From NCBI GenBank assembly GCA_016713125.1, contig JADJPT010000017.1, forward strand, positions 30,981 through 94,980: a DNA stretch of 64,000 nt, given 5' to 3'. Under the pieces are notes generated by a model that saw only the letters and a list, made by a program, of their open reading frames with translations, made no database searches and was not told the DNA's origin. Within the stretch, counting starts at the first letter, position 1; each line of letters opens with the position of its first letter. This DNA is from Betaproteobacteria bacterium. GTDB lineage: Bacteria; Pseudomonadota; Gammaproteobacteria; Burkholderiales; SG8-39. The position numbers and the translations under genes are program-made. Shown here piece by piece: positions 35,567 through 45,144 of the stretch.

Positions 35567-35959
35567 TTAGAAATCATAGTCCAGCGGGGCGGGCGAGCTG
35601 CCACCCATCCCAAGCAAGCCAAACAGCGGGCTTCTCTGGCCTTGGGGTTGCTGTTGCAGGCGCTTCGTTTTCTCGTTCATCCCATCGGCCAAAATTTGGA
35701 AACCGTCGCCAAGCGTGAATTGGCGCACCATTGGCAGCGGGGGCGGTATGTGGTCGGATTGCACGGGGGCCGTGATCGGCGCGGGGCCTATCGTGTTCCC
35801 CGTTGAAGGGGCTTGCTTCGGGGCCATATGCTTGGCCCATGCTGCCTCTAGCATCGATCTGCGGCGCTCGTTGCCTAGCCTGTAGTCATCAATGCCAGGC
35901 ATCGGGGGCGCTTCGTCTGGGGCTTCGTAGCCGTTCAGGGGGCCGGGAGAATTCATCAT
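35567..35959 (-). CDS. Hypothetical Pro-rich phage-type protein
   Basis: 130 residues, Pro/Gln-rich and without membrane segments: YEAPDEAPPMPGIDDYRLGNERRRSMLEAAWAKHM, a linker rich in Pro and Thr, then TLGDGFQILADGMNEKTKRLQQQ. The C-terminal SSPAPLDYDF is short and polar. It sits between the AlpA-like regulator and the primase genes in the same direction. Function unknown. The region 35408-35566 contains only a weak short frame that I do not accept. Confidence 0.45.
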   Translation of the reverse strand: MMNSPGPLNGYEAPDEAPPMPGIDDYRLGNERRRSMLEAAWAKHMAPKQAPSTGNTIGPAPITAPVQSDHIPPPLPMVRQFTLGDGFQILADGMNEKTKRLQQQPQGQRSPLFGLLGMGGSSPAPLDYDF

Positions 35960-35968
35960 GCCGCCCCC

Positions 35969-36163
35969 TTATGCCGCTTTCGCTGTCTGAGATTGGACAC
36001 GGCGCAGAAAGTCTTGCGGGGCTTCGATGATGATGCGGCGCTTGCCTAGCTTTACGCTTTGCGGCTGAGACTCAGGCGGGAGGGTGTAGAACGTGGCGCG
36101 GCTGATATTGGGCCGCTCTACACCACGCAGGGACGGGATAGCCGCATTGCGGCACATGAACAT
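35969..36163 (-). CDS. AlpA-like helix-turn-helix regulator
   Basis: 64 residues. PNISRATFYTLPPESQP followed by SVKLGKRRIIIEAPQDFLRRV matches the AlpA/excisionase pattern (helix-turn-helix, then wing SVKxGxRR). In satellites such as P4 this family activates excision or early transcription. It lies between the replication module and the unknown early genes. The upstream gene overlaps its start in another frame. Confidence 0.65.
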   Translation of the reverse strand: MFMCRNAAIPSLRGVERPNISRATFYTLPPESQPQSVKLGKRRIIIEAPQDFLRRVQSQTAKAA

Positions 36164-36226
36164 CGGCAGCTTTCTTCATTCTGACTAACTCCTGTGCGCT
36201 CGCCATTCCACGGGTGTGTAATGTTG

Positions 36227-36714
36227 TTACGGCGCATGACGTATTGAGTCAGAACGAAAATCGCTTGTTCTACGTGGTTTTGGCCCCCTTTCTTCGATTC
36301 CTTCGCGCCCTCGAGATCGCATCCCGCAGGCTCTAACTTCCTTCTCGCCGCTAATCGTCCCTCTGCGGAATTCCTTTCCAGCAGTACCATTGAATCGTGT
36401 GCCTAAGTGTTCTAGCCAATGGCGGATAACGTCAAGATCAGTAGAGTGCTGCGCTATCTGACCGTGAGCGATTGCCCATTCTCGATGCGCTTCAAATCCG
36501 TTTAGCCATTCTTCATCTGATAAGGGGCGCAGCGGTGCGCCAATTTTTTAGGGCCGCGAATCGCATCTAGGACGCGCGTTCTGTACTCACGCGGTGCGCG
36601 AGACAGTTCAATCAGCCATGCGCCTAGATTCGAATGCCCTTCGCGCATTTCGGCATATATGCCTTGCGTGATTGTCGCGGCCTGATCCTTCGCCGTTGGT
36701 TTTGTTTTCGCCAT
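36227..36714 (-). CDS. Hypothetical protein (frameshifted)
   Basis: Begins MAKTKPTAKDQAATITQGIYAEM and continues HSNLGAWLIELSRAPREYRTRVLDAIRG. One base appears lost in the A/T run near 36545. The next frame continues PLSDEEWLNGFEAHREWAIAHGQ and DLDVIRHWLEHLGTRFNG, giving about 160 residues. A further frame, 36118-36390 (KKGGQNHVEQAIFVLTQYVM), may instead hold the true C-terminus or a separate small gene. No family is recognised. Confidence 0.45.
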
Positions 36715-36816
36715 CGCGCACCCTCCGCGCCCCTAGATTCAGGACGCCAAGCCAGCCGGGTAGGGTTCCCGGTGTTCGCCCCGTCGGGCTAGGCTTGGCG
36801 TGTTCGGATCTGCGTC

Positions 36817-37222
36817 CTATGCGGCTTTCGCTATCGGGAATTCCTTCTCAATCTCTTGGGCCGTCAAGCTGAAGCCGCTAAAGGTACTCCGGGGCCATAA
36901 GGTAGGAAGCGCGCTCAATTGTGCCCAAAGCCTCCTCAGCAAGCCTCTTGATACCAATGCCGCTCGCTTGGGTTTCAGGGTGCTTGGACAAACGATTGTC
37001 GAAGTCAGGATGTTCGAAAGCCTCTGCCGCTCTTTCAATAGCATCGAGCAAGCCGCTAGCGTCCTTGAGCAATCGAATAACCCGCACATCTTTTGACGAT
37101 GGGAGAGCCGCGACGCACGTTCGCGTAGCGCCTACGTGCGCTCTCTCAGGCTGCAGCCTACCGTCCAGCCAGTAAGCGGGATGCGGTGAAGGTTCTCTCC
37201 CAAAGTCCTGTATCACTAGCAA
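36817..37222 (-). CDS. Hypothetical protein (probably frameshifted)
   Basis: 114 residues in the main frame: LVIQDFGREPSPHPAYWLDGR, VRVIRLLKDASGLLDAIERAAEAFEHPDFD, IKRLAEEALGTIERASYLMAPEYL. The adjacent frame then carries FSGFSLTAQEIEKEFPIAKAA to a stop at 36817, so a one-base error near 36885 may split it. Helical, soluble, unknown. It lies between the integrase and the early genes. Confidence 0.4.
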
Positions 37223-37361
37223 AAAGTCACGGCTTGACCGGCTATGTCGTTGACTTGCTCATCCTGGGATTCTTGAGTTTTTTGCCGGTGCTACGATTGT
37301 CCTTAGCCATGATGCGAACCTCCTTCTAGGTTGCGTTGTGGTTAGGCGGCCAGGTGCTGAT

Positions 37362-38642
37362 TCACCCTTGCCGCCGCTTGCCGATAATCTGCAAGTCTGG
37401 CTTGCTTACGCTCTCGAAACTCGGCAGCTTGGTTACAGCAGCGGCTAGCGTCCGATCTGAAAGGTGCGCGTAGTGCCTTGCTGTAATGCGCGTGTCCGCA
37501 TGTCCTAACAGTTTCGAGATGGTCAGCAGATCAACCCCCGCTTGCGCCAGATGCGAAGCGTAGGTGTGCCGCAGTTGGTGGAACGTGACTTGCGGCTGAA
37601 TCTTCGCCACGCGGCAGGCTTCCGCGAGGGCGCGAACATGGTAGTTATGTCCCCATGCTGCGCCATCTGCGCGGGTAAAGACTAGATCGCTTCCAGTCTT
37701 TCCAATGACGCAATCTGCAAAATGCGCTTGTCCCTCGGAGTTCAGCGGAACATGGCGCGGTTTGCCGGACTTGCTCTCAGCTATGTAGATCGTTGCCTGC
37801 TTGGTGTTCACATCTGAAACGCGCAGCGAAGTCAGTTCACCCCATCGTGCGCCAGTCAGCAATGCGGCGCGAATTAGGGCGCGCAGGTCGGCAGGGCAGG
37901 CATTTACCAGCCGGAGGGATTCGGCATCGGTGAGGAAGCGGGCGCGGGCCTGATCCGCCTTTTCAAATGGCTTTACCTTGCGCCATGCCGAATCGTCGGA
38001 GATATGCCCATCCTGAAAGGCGCGATTCAGAATGGCTTTAAGCACGGTCAGGATGCGATTCGCGGTTGCTTTCCGGGCGCGCTTCTCATCGTGAGACTTG
38101 GCCGCAGGGCGGGCATTGAGGCGCTTTGCAAGCTTGCTCGTTCGAAGCTGGGCGCGCTTTGTCGCCAGCGAATCCCGCCATTCGCGCAGTTCGGCAGTAG
38201 TCAGGGCGGCTATGCGCCTGTCTCCGAGGGCGGGCAGGATATGCGTATTGATTGCGCTACGCGCCATCGCTACCCCTTTCCGATGCTTTTCAAACCACGC
38301 GAGATAAGCCGTTGCAGCTTCGCGAACTGTCGCATTGCGCGATACGGGTACTCCCCCCCGCATGACTTCCTCGAAAACGCTGCGGGCTGCGCCTTGGGCT
38401 TCGTAGAAGGAAAGGACGTTCTTTCCGTCCGCGTCTTGGTAATCGTCTGCCCGGCCTAGGTTTCGGTAGTGATAGCGAACCCCGTTCCAGACTCGGGCCT
38501 GCCAAGTGCCGAAATTGCCGCCTGTGCGCCGGTAGGCGAGGGCTAGCCCTGTCCCTATGGTCAGCCATTCCCGCTCGCCTTGGGCCAGCTTTAGGCGACT
38601 GTTGCGGGTTTCCAGCTTCGATGATCTTTGCGAGCGGGCCAT
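37362..38642 (-). CDS. int: Tyrosine-family integrase
   Basis: 426 residues. Catalytic residues are Arg266 (TGARWGEL), Lys near 291 (ESKSGKPRHVPL), His355 and Arg358 (HQLRHTYASH), His381 (LGHADTRI) and Tyr391 (RHYAHL). The N-terminal half holds the SAM-like core-binding domain (AYLAWFEKHRKGVAMARSA). It sits 140 bases from attR and reads inward. It would catalyse recombination at the tRNA-Glu 3' end. Confidence 0.94.
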   Translation of the reverse strand: MARSQRSSKLETRNSRLKLAQGEREWLTIGTGLALAYRRTGGNFGTWQARVWNGVRYHYRNLGRADDYQDADGKNVLSFYEAQGAARSVFEEVMRGGVPVSRNATVREAATAYLAWFEKHRKGVAMARSAINTHILPALGDRRIAALTTAELREWRDSLATKRAQLRTSKLAKRLNARPAAKSHDEKRARKATANRILTVLKAILNRAFQDGHISDDSAWRKVKPFEKADQARARFLTDAESLRLVNACPADLRALIRAALLTGARWGELTSLRVSDVNTKQATIYIAESKSGKPRHVPLNSEGQAHFADCVIGKTGSDLVFTRADGAAWGHNYHVRALAEACRVAKIQPQVTFHQLRHTYASHLAQAGVDLLTISKLLGHADTRITARHYAHLSDRTLAAAVTKLPSFESVSKPDLQIIGKRRQG

Positions 38643-38785
38643 GCGGTTTTCCTCCGTGCCAAACCCATGCCAAACTAGCAGGGCAAGACAACGATAGACG
38701 CTGGCGGGCTAGAAATCAATGTTTCATAGGTAGAAAATTCAATAATGGCGTTCCGTGAATGTCTGAAAAAGTCTACTTACTGCCT

Positions 38786-38829
38786 CTTTCACGGTGAGTA
38801 CGCGGGTTCGAATCCCGCAGGGGACGCCA
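38786..38829 (+). repeat. attR: duplicate of the tRNA-Glu 3' end
   Basis: Identical over 44 bases to 31748-31791 (CTTTCACGG to GACGCCA). The 5' half of the tRNA is absent, so it is not a functional tRNA gene. Confidence 0.93.
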
Positions 38830-38871
38830 CCCATGCCCGAGCAGCCGCGGGAATGCGGCGGCAAGCGTCAG

Positions 38872-38903
38872 AAAAGGCCCGCGTACGCGGGCCTTTTGTT
38901 TTT
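38872..38903 (+). terminator. Intrinsic terminator displaced from tRNA-Glu
   Basis: AAAAGGCCCGCG, TA, CGCGGGCCTTTT then GTTTTT. It lies 42 bases after attR. Before integration it would have ended the tRNA-Ala/tRNA-Glu transcript. Confidence 0.88.
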
Positions 38904-39008
38904 CGCGCCGCGGCCGGCCTGCCCGTGGCTGAACAAATAGATAAATTCCGGAGTTCAGCATCTTGAATTTCCTCGGAAATTCGCTCTGCGCTGAGCTATT
39001 CTGGATAT

Positions 39009-39581
39009 ATGCGCAAGATCCTGTTCGGGATGCTTTTTCTGCTGGCCGCCGGTGCGGCGCAGGCGCGTGTGCTCGAGGGACGCATCATCGAGGTGCTCGA
39101 CGGCGATACCGTCACGGTGCTGTCCAACGGGACGTCCACGCACCGGATCCGGCTGCTGGGCATCGACGCGCCCGAGCGAGGCCAGCCGCACGGCGATCTC
39201 GCCCGCGAGCATCTGCGGCGCCTTGTGCGCGGCAAGGCGGTCCGCGTCGAATGGGAGCGCATGGACGATTACGGGCGGATCGTGGGCGTGCTGTTGATTT
39301 CCGAGGGTGCGCAGCGTTGCAGCGGAGACCACTGCGTGCGCTTCGATCCGGCCATCAGCATGTTGCGCGAGGGGCATGCCTGGCAGGACAGGCCGGTCGG
39401 CGATTCCGTTCCGGCGGACCTGCGCGCGCGCTACGCGCAGGCCGAGAAGGAGGCGCGCTCACGCAAGATCGGCCTGTGGCGCGAGTCGGACCTGATCCCC
39501 CCCTGGGAGTGGCGCACCCGCCAGCGCCTGGGCATTCTCGACGAAGTCCCGGGCCGTACCAGCGTTTCTCACAGTCGCTGA
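39009..39581 (+). CDS. Secreted thermonuclease (SNase family)
   Basis: 190 residues with a signal peptide (MRKILFGMLFLLAAGAAQA). SNase fold: IIEVLDGDTVTV, then IRLLGIDAPERGQPHGD with catalytic Arg48 and Glu56, and DDYGRIVGVLL with Arg90. The C-terminal part is typical (AEKEARSRKIGLWRE). An inserted Cys pair (RCSGDHC) may form a disulfide. It would cleave nucleic acids in the periplasm or outside the cell. Monocistronic. Confidence 0.92.
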   Translation: MRKILFGMLFLLAAGAAQARVLEGRIIEVLDGDTVTVLSNGTSTHRIRLLGIDAPERGQPHGDLAREHLRRLVRGKAVRVEWERMDDYGRIVGVLLISEGAQRCSGDHCVRFDPAISMLREGHAWQDRPVGDSVPADLRARYAQAEKEARSRKIGLWRESDLIPPWEWRTRQRLGILDEVPGRTSVSHSR

Positions 39582-39695
39582 CAAATCGACCCCTCCGGGC
39601 CTCTGTGAGCGGCGGCCGGACGGGGTACCATTTCCCGGGTTCCGGCGCCGCGCGCCGGCGGCTGCAACAGCAATCGAACCGTACGGGGGAGTCCG

Positions 39696-40397
39696 GTGCG
39701 AATTCTGGTGGTCGATGATCATCCGCTGATTCCGGAAGCGCTCGCCACCACGCTGACGGTGCTGGACGCCGGATGCGTGGTGGAATCCGCCGGCGACCTC
39801 GAGGCCGCGCTGCGCATCTCGGAGCAGGATCCGCCGCCGGACATGGTGTTGCTGGATCTCGGCCTGCCCGGTCAGCACGGCCTGTCCGCCTTGAGCGCAT
39901 TTCGCGAAGCGCAGCCTGCGCTGCCCGTTGTCGTGCTCTCTGCCGATGCGGGCCGCGATCGCGTGCTCTCGGCGCTGGAGCTGGGCGCCATGGGCTTCAT
40001 TCCCAAGACCGCCCGCAAGGAAGTGCTGCTGAACGCGCTGCGTCTGGCGATTTCCGGCGGTGTCTACGTGCCACCGGACGCCCTGCACCATCCGTGGGAG
40101 TTGCCTGCGACTGCCGGCGGCGCCGCGTCCGAAGCCTGCACCCCGGCCGACCTGGGCATGACAGAGCGCCAGGCGCAGGTCTGCGCGCTGCTGTTGCGCG
40201 GCATGACCAATAAGCTGATCTGCAAGGAACTCGGTCTGGCCGAGGGCACCATCAAGATCCACGTCAGTGCGGTGCTGAAACTGCTGGGGGTGCCCAACCG
40301 CACCCAGGCCGTGCTGGCCGCGCATCGCCTGGGCCTGCGCACCGAGCGCATGCGGCCCCGGATACGGGCAGCGGGCGAAGAGCCGGCGCGAACCTGA
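39696..40397 (+). CDS. LuxR/NarL-family response regulator
   Basis: 233 residues from GTG 39696, preceded by GGGGGAG. Receiver domain: VVDDHPLIPEALA, phosphorylatable Asp in MVLLDLGLPGQHGL, Lys in GFIPKTARKEVLL. C-terminal LuxR helix-turn-helix: MTERQAQVCALLLRGMTNKLICKELGLAEGTIKIHVSAVLKLLGV. It is convergent with a hybrid kinase gene ending 22 bases away, which is the likely partner. Confidence 0.92.
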   Translation: MRILVVDDHPLIPEALATTLTVLDAGCVVESAGDLEAALRISEQDPPPDMVLLDLGLPGQHGLSALSAFREAQPALPVVVLSADAGRDRVLSALELGAMGFIPKTARKEVLLNALRLAISGGVYVPPDALHHPWELPATAGGAASEACTPADLGMTERQAQVCALLLRGMTNKLICKELGLAEGTIKIHVSAVLKLLGVPNRTQAVLAAHRLGLRTERMRPRIRAAGEEPART

Positions 40398-40419
40398 ACC
40401 GCCGCGGGAAAATCTCCGG

Positions 40420-42196
40420 CTAGGCAGGCAGGAACAGTCCTTCGATGGCGGCGCGCAACTGCGCCTCCCTGACCGGTTTGTGCAGCAGGGGAATGCCGCT
40501 TGCCTGGGCATCGCGCAGACGGGCCGGATCGGTGTCGCCGGTCACCAGTATGGCCGGGATGGAGCCGACGCTGCGCGCCAGCGCATGCACGGCCTGCACG
40601 CCGGTAAGCCCGTCGCCGAGCCGGTAATCGGCCAGCACCAGGTCGGGCCGGCGGCGCTCGGCGGCCACCTTGCGAAGGGCCTCGCCGGTGCTGGAGGCGA
40701 CGATGGGGCGGCAGCCCCATTGGGCGACCAGCGCCGACATCGCGTCCTGGGCGCGCAGGTCGTCCTCGATGACCAGCACGCTTCGATCGCGCAGATCCAG
40801 ACGCGCAGTCGGCGCCTGCGTGACGGCCGCCGGCACCGGGTTGCACACGGCGCTCGACGAAATGTGCAGCGTGAAGCGCGAGCCGGCCCGGAAACGACAC
40901 CAGAACGATGCGCATCTCCAGCAGTTCCACCATGCGCTGCACCGAAGCCAGTCCCAGTCCCAGGCCCTTGGACGGATCCCGCGAGAGGTTGTTCAGCTGA
41001 TAGAACTCCTCGAAGATTCGATCCTGTTCGGCTAGCGGCACGCCGATGCCGCTGTCGACAACGGCAAGCTCCGCCGAGCCGTCCTGCGCGATGGCGCACA
41101 GCAGGCGTATGCCGCCGCTTTCCGTATAGCGCACGGCGTTCTCCAGCAGGTTGCGAAATACGCGCTCCAGCAGCACCGGATCGGTGTGGATCCACAGGTC
41201 CATGGGCTCGGACCCTATCGCCAGGCCCTTGGCCGCGGCCTGCGGCTGGAATTCGTTCTGCAGCCGCTCGAACAGCGTACGCACGTTCACTGCGCGTCGG
41301 TCCGGAACGATCACACCGGCGTCCAGCCGAGACAGGTCGAGAAGGGCTTCGAACAGGTTGTCCAGCGACTCGACGGTGACCTCGATGTTGCGTGCTATGC
41401 CGATCGTGCGCGGTTCGCGCGCGGCCTGCGACAGGGCCGCCGAATAGAGGGACAGCGCGTGCAGCGGCTGGCGCAAATCGTGGCTCGCTGCGGCCAGAAA
41501 CCGGGACTTGCTGCGGCTGGCGACCTCGGCGCGCTCCCGCGCGGCATTGGCTTCCTCACGTTCCCGGCGCAAGTCTTCGATCAGCCCGGCGTTCTCCCTC
41601 TGTATGCTCAGGGTGGCGGCAATCTGGCGACCGTTGTCCCTGCCGAACAGCAGCACGTAGACGGCGAACACGCCCATCAGGCCTGCGATGTAGGTGCCGC
41701 CCGGCGCGTCGGTCATCAACCAGGCGGCGATGATCTGGCCCATGAACGGCAGCATGAAGGCGAGAAAGGCGCGCGGCAGGGAACTGGAGGTCGAGATCGA
41801 GCCGGCGCACCAGCAACACAGTACGGTGGTGAGCAGCGCCTGCTCCGGGGGCGGAGCGCCGGGCAGGAACGCCGGCGCCGATGCCCCGCCTATCACGCCG
41901 CTGGCGAGGTTGAAGACGGCCATCACGTCGGCCCAGCGCTCGATCGCCATGCCCTGCGGAGGCTTGCGCAGCAGCAGCGCGGACACCGCCGCGCGCGCGC
42001 TCAGCACCGCGCACAGCGCGAACGCCCAGACCAGCAACGCGGCGTGCGACTGGGTGGGCCAGAGCAGGTGGACAACGAACAGGGAAACCAGCACGCCGGC
42101 GACCGGCACGCGGATCGCCTGCCGGCAGTGCAGGGACAACTGCCCGGCGCGCAGATACAGGCGATCCTCCAATGATCCTGCGACCTTGTCCGGCAT
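40420..42196 (-). CDS. Hybrid sensor histidine kinase (frameshifted)
   Basis: About 591 residues when joined. Five to six N-terminal membrane helices (GVLVSLFVVHLLW ... GLMGVFAVYVLLF), a coiled coil, HisKA with the H box RFLAAASHDLRQPLHALSLYS, and HATPase_c (LLENAVRYTESGG, VVDSGIGVP, GLGLGLASVQRM). An indel near 40888 shifts the frame. The C-terminal receiver (VLVIEDDLRAQDAM, LVLADYRLGDGLTG, LHKPVREAQLRAAI) is in the other frame. No periplasmic sensor loop is obvious, so the signal may be membrane-related. Faces the LuxR regulator gene. Confidence 0.85.
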
Positions 42197-42343
42197 GGCG
42201 CGCGACCTGGCACAGTGGCAGAGAATACCTGCCGATGCGGAAGATATTACTCCACCGATCGCGCGTTTCGACCAGACCGTTCGGCCCGGCTTCGCAACCG
42301 GTGGGCATCGCCGGACAGGTCGGCTCGAACGGCCGGCCGGGGT

Positions 42344-43152
42344 TCAGGTTTCTATCGGCAGGTCGGCGCGCGCCGACCACTCGTGGAAGGAGCCGATGAA
42401 GTTGCGCACCGCCGACAGGGCCGGCGGCGCGCAATGCGTAGTAGGCGTTCGCCAGGCGCGCCCCGCGATGGCAATACGGGACCAGGATCGCGTCGCTGTC
42501 CACACCGCGGGCGGTGAGCAGGGCGCGTACGTGTTCGGGGGCACGGAAGGTGCCGCTCTCCGGGTCGAGCAGTTCGGTCCATTCCAGCCACACCGCGCCG
42601 GGAATGTGGCCTCGGCGGCTGCAGCAGGCGGTATGGTCGCGGCCGGCGTATTCGTCCGCATCACGCACGTCTAGCAGCACCACGGCGCCCGAGGGCGACA
42701 GGGCCAGGACCTGTTCGGCCGAGATGCAGACTTCTTCGCGTGGCACGGGCGCAAAGCCCGTCGGCCGCGGCTCGCCCGGCGTCTGCGTGAGAGTGCCGCC
42801 GGCTGCGGTCCAGGCGCGCAGGCCACCGTGCAGCATGCGGGCCGCCGGATGTCCCAGGTACTCGAGGATCCAGAGCTCGCGCGCGGCGCGCATGCCCGTG
42901 TCGTCCTCGTAGACCACCACCGGCCGCTGGTGCGATACGCCTGCCGCCGCATACTGCGCCGCCATTTCGTCGCGAAAGGCGGCCAGATCCCCTGCGCCGG
43001 TGCTTTTCACGAAGCGATCGTAGCTCGACAGGTTCAGGGCGCCGGGCAGATGGCCGCGCGCATAGGCCTCGGGTTTGCGGGTATCCAGCAGCAGCGGGCG
43101 CCGGGCCGGCGCCGGCCTGCAGCAATTCGCCGGCTTCGATCAGGAAATTCAT
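42344..43152 (-). CDS. Two-domain rhodanese/sulfurtransferase (two frameshifts)
   Basis: About 269 residues. Start MNFLIEAGELLQAG. An indel near 43105 leads into LLLDTRKPEAYARGHLPGAL and the inactive first rhodanese domain (VVVYEDDTGMRAARELWILEYLGH). The second domain has VVLLDVRDADEYAG and the active Cys in VPYCHRGARLANAYY. A further indel near 42420 gives the end FHEWSARADLPIE. The active loop CHRGAR resembles 3-mercaptopyruvate/thiosulfate sulfurtransferases. Divergent from the kor operon. Confidence 0.8.
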
Positions 43153-43313
43153 GCGCCGATCATACCGCTCGCGGCGGACAGCATAGTGAAACGAGGCCGC
43201 GTCAAAAGTATGGCTTTAGTCGTTGAAAATGCCGCACTTTTCGACTCGCTGCGGGGGGAGTAGACTGCCCGCCACACGACAAACCCCACAGAGAAGTTTC
43301 CCAGGAGGAGACG

Positions 43314-45144
43314 TTGCAGGCCACCGATATACGCAAGCCCGACTACTTCCACAAAGTCGTTGATTGCCAATGGGCCTGTCCGGCCCACACCCCGGTTCCC
43401 GAGTACATCCGCTTGATCGCCGCAGGGCGCTATTCCGATGCCTACATGGTGAACTGGGCGTCGAACGTCTTTCCCGGCATTCTCGGCCGCACCTGCGACC
43501 GCCCCTGCGAGCCCGCCTGCCGTCGCGGCCGCGTCGAGGAGAAGAACGCCGAGAAGCCCGAACCCGTCGCCATCTGCCGCCTGAAGCGCGTCGCCGCCGA
43601 CAACAAGGACGACGTGCGCGACCGCATGCCGCCCAAGGCGGCGAAGAAGAACGGCAAACGCATCGCCTGCGTCGGCGCCGGGCCGGCCTCGCTGACCGTC
43701 GCGCGCGACCTGGCGCCGCTCGGCTACGAAGTCACCGTGTTCGACGGCGAGAAGAAGGCCGGCGGCTTCATCCGGTCGCAGATCCCGCGCTTCCGCCTGC
43801 CGAAGAGGTGATCGACGAGGAGGTCGGCTACATCCTGGACCTCGGCATCGAGTTCAGGGCGGCCAGCGGATCGAGTCGCTGAAGGGCATCCTCGACCAGG
43901 GCTACGACGCGATCTTCGTCGGCACCGGCGCGCCGCGCGGCCGCGACCTCGACATCCCCGGCCGCAAGGAAGCCGCCGCGAACATCCACATCGGCATCGA
44001 CTGGCTGTCGTCGGTGTCGTTCGGGCACATCGAGAAGATCGGCAAGCGCGTGATCGTGCTCGGCGGCGGCAACACCGCGATGGACTGCTGCCGCTCGTCG
44101 AAGCGCCTGGGCGGCGAGGACGTGAAGGTCATCGTGCGCTCCGGCTTCGAGGAGATGAAGGCCTCGCCCTGGGAGAAGGAAGACGCGCAGCACGAGGGCA
44201 TCCCGATCCTCAACTACCTGGTGCCCAAGAGCTTCGAGCACAAGGCGGGCAAACTGACCGGCATGTACTTCGAGAAGGTCAAGGCGGTGTACGACGACAA
44301 GGGCCGCCGCAGCCTGGTGCCCACCGGCGAACCCGACCAGTTCTTCGAGTGCGACGACGTGCTGGTCGCGGTCGGCCAGGAGAACTCGTTCCCCTGGATC
44401 GAGCGCGACATCGGCCTCGAATTCGACCGCTGGGGCATGCCCAAGGTCGACAAGGTCACCAAGCAGTCGACGGTGAAGAACGTGTTCATCGGTGGCGACG
44501 CCGCGTTCGGCCCCAAGAACATCATCTGGGCCGTCGCGCACGGCCACGACGCCGCGGTCTCGATCGACAAGTTCCTCAACGGCGAGGACGTCACCGACCG
44601 TCCGGCGCCGGGCGTCACCCTGATGTCCCAGAAGATGGGCATCCACGAGTGGAGCTACGACAACGACATCGCCGCAACGACCTGCGCTACAAGGTGCCGT
44701 GGCGCGAGACCGCCAAGACGCTGAAGAGCATCTCGGTCGAGGTCGAGCTCGGCTTCGATCGCAAGACCGCCTACAAGGAGGCCGAGCGCTGCCTGAACTG
44801 TGACGTGCAGACGGTGTTCACCCGGGAGGCCTGCATCGAGTGCGACGCCTGCGTCGACATCTGCCCGATGGACTGCATCACCTTCACCGAGAACGGCGAG
44901 GAGGCGGACCTGCGCCAGCGGCTCACCGCGCCGGCGCTGAACCTGACGCAGGACCTGTACGTCTCGGGCGCGCTGAAGACCGGCCGCGTGATGGTCAAGG
45001 ACGAGGACGTCTGCCTGCACTGCGGCCTGTGCGCCGAGCGCTGCCCGACCGGCGCCTGGGACATGCAGAAATTCCTGCTGCAGATGACCCACGCCGGCAG
45101 GTTGCCGCGGAGGCGGTCAACAACAACAGAGGAAGGCCGCGTAA
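43314..45144 (+). CDS. FAD/NAD(P)-dependent oxidoreductase with 4Fe-4S domains, KorC-like (frameshifted)
   Basis: About 610 residues from TTG 43314, preceded by AGGAGGAG. N-terminal Fe-S helical domain (CQWACPAHTPVPEYI, GRTCDRPCEPACRRG), FAD site GAGPASLTVARDL, NADPH site LGGGNTAMDCCRSSKRLGG, then two C-terminal 4Fe-4S motifs, CIECDACVDICPMDC and CLHCGLCAERCPTG. Indels near 43805, 43865, 44680 and 45105 interrupt it. In the KorABC enzyme described from Azoarcus evansii the third subunit passes electrons between ferredoxin-type clusters and NADP. The TAA overlaps the korA ATG. Confidence 0.82.

Larger units (their letters stand above)
31748..38829. mobile_element. 7-kb integrative satellite-like element in tRNA-Glu
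   Basis: Bounded by the 44-bp att repeat. It encodes a tyrosine integrase next to attR, an AlpA-like regulator, a CHC2 zinc-finger protein and a Toprim/AAA ATPase (primase-helicase module), several small unknown genes, a virion-protein-like gene and a LexA-box-controlled gene. There are no portal, terminase, capsid or tail genes, so it is too small to be a complete phage. The organisation fits a phage satellite or a degraded prophage. Confidence 0.85.
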
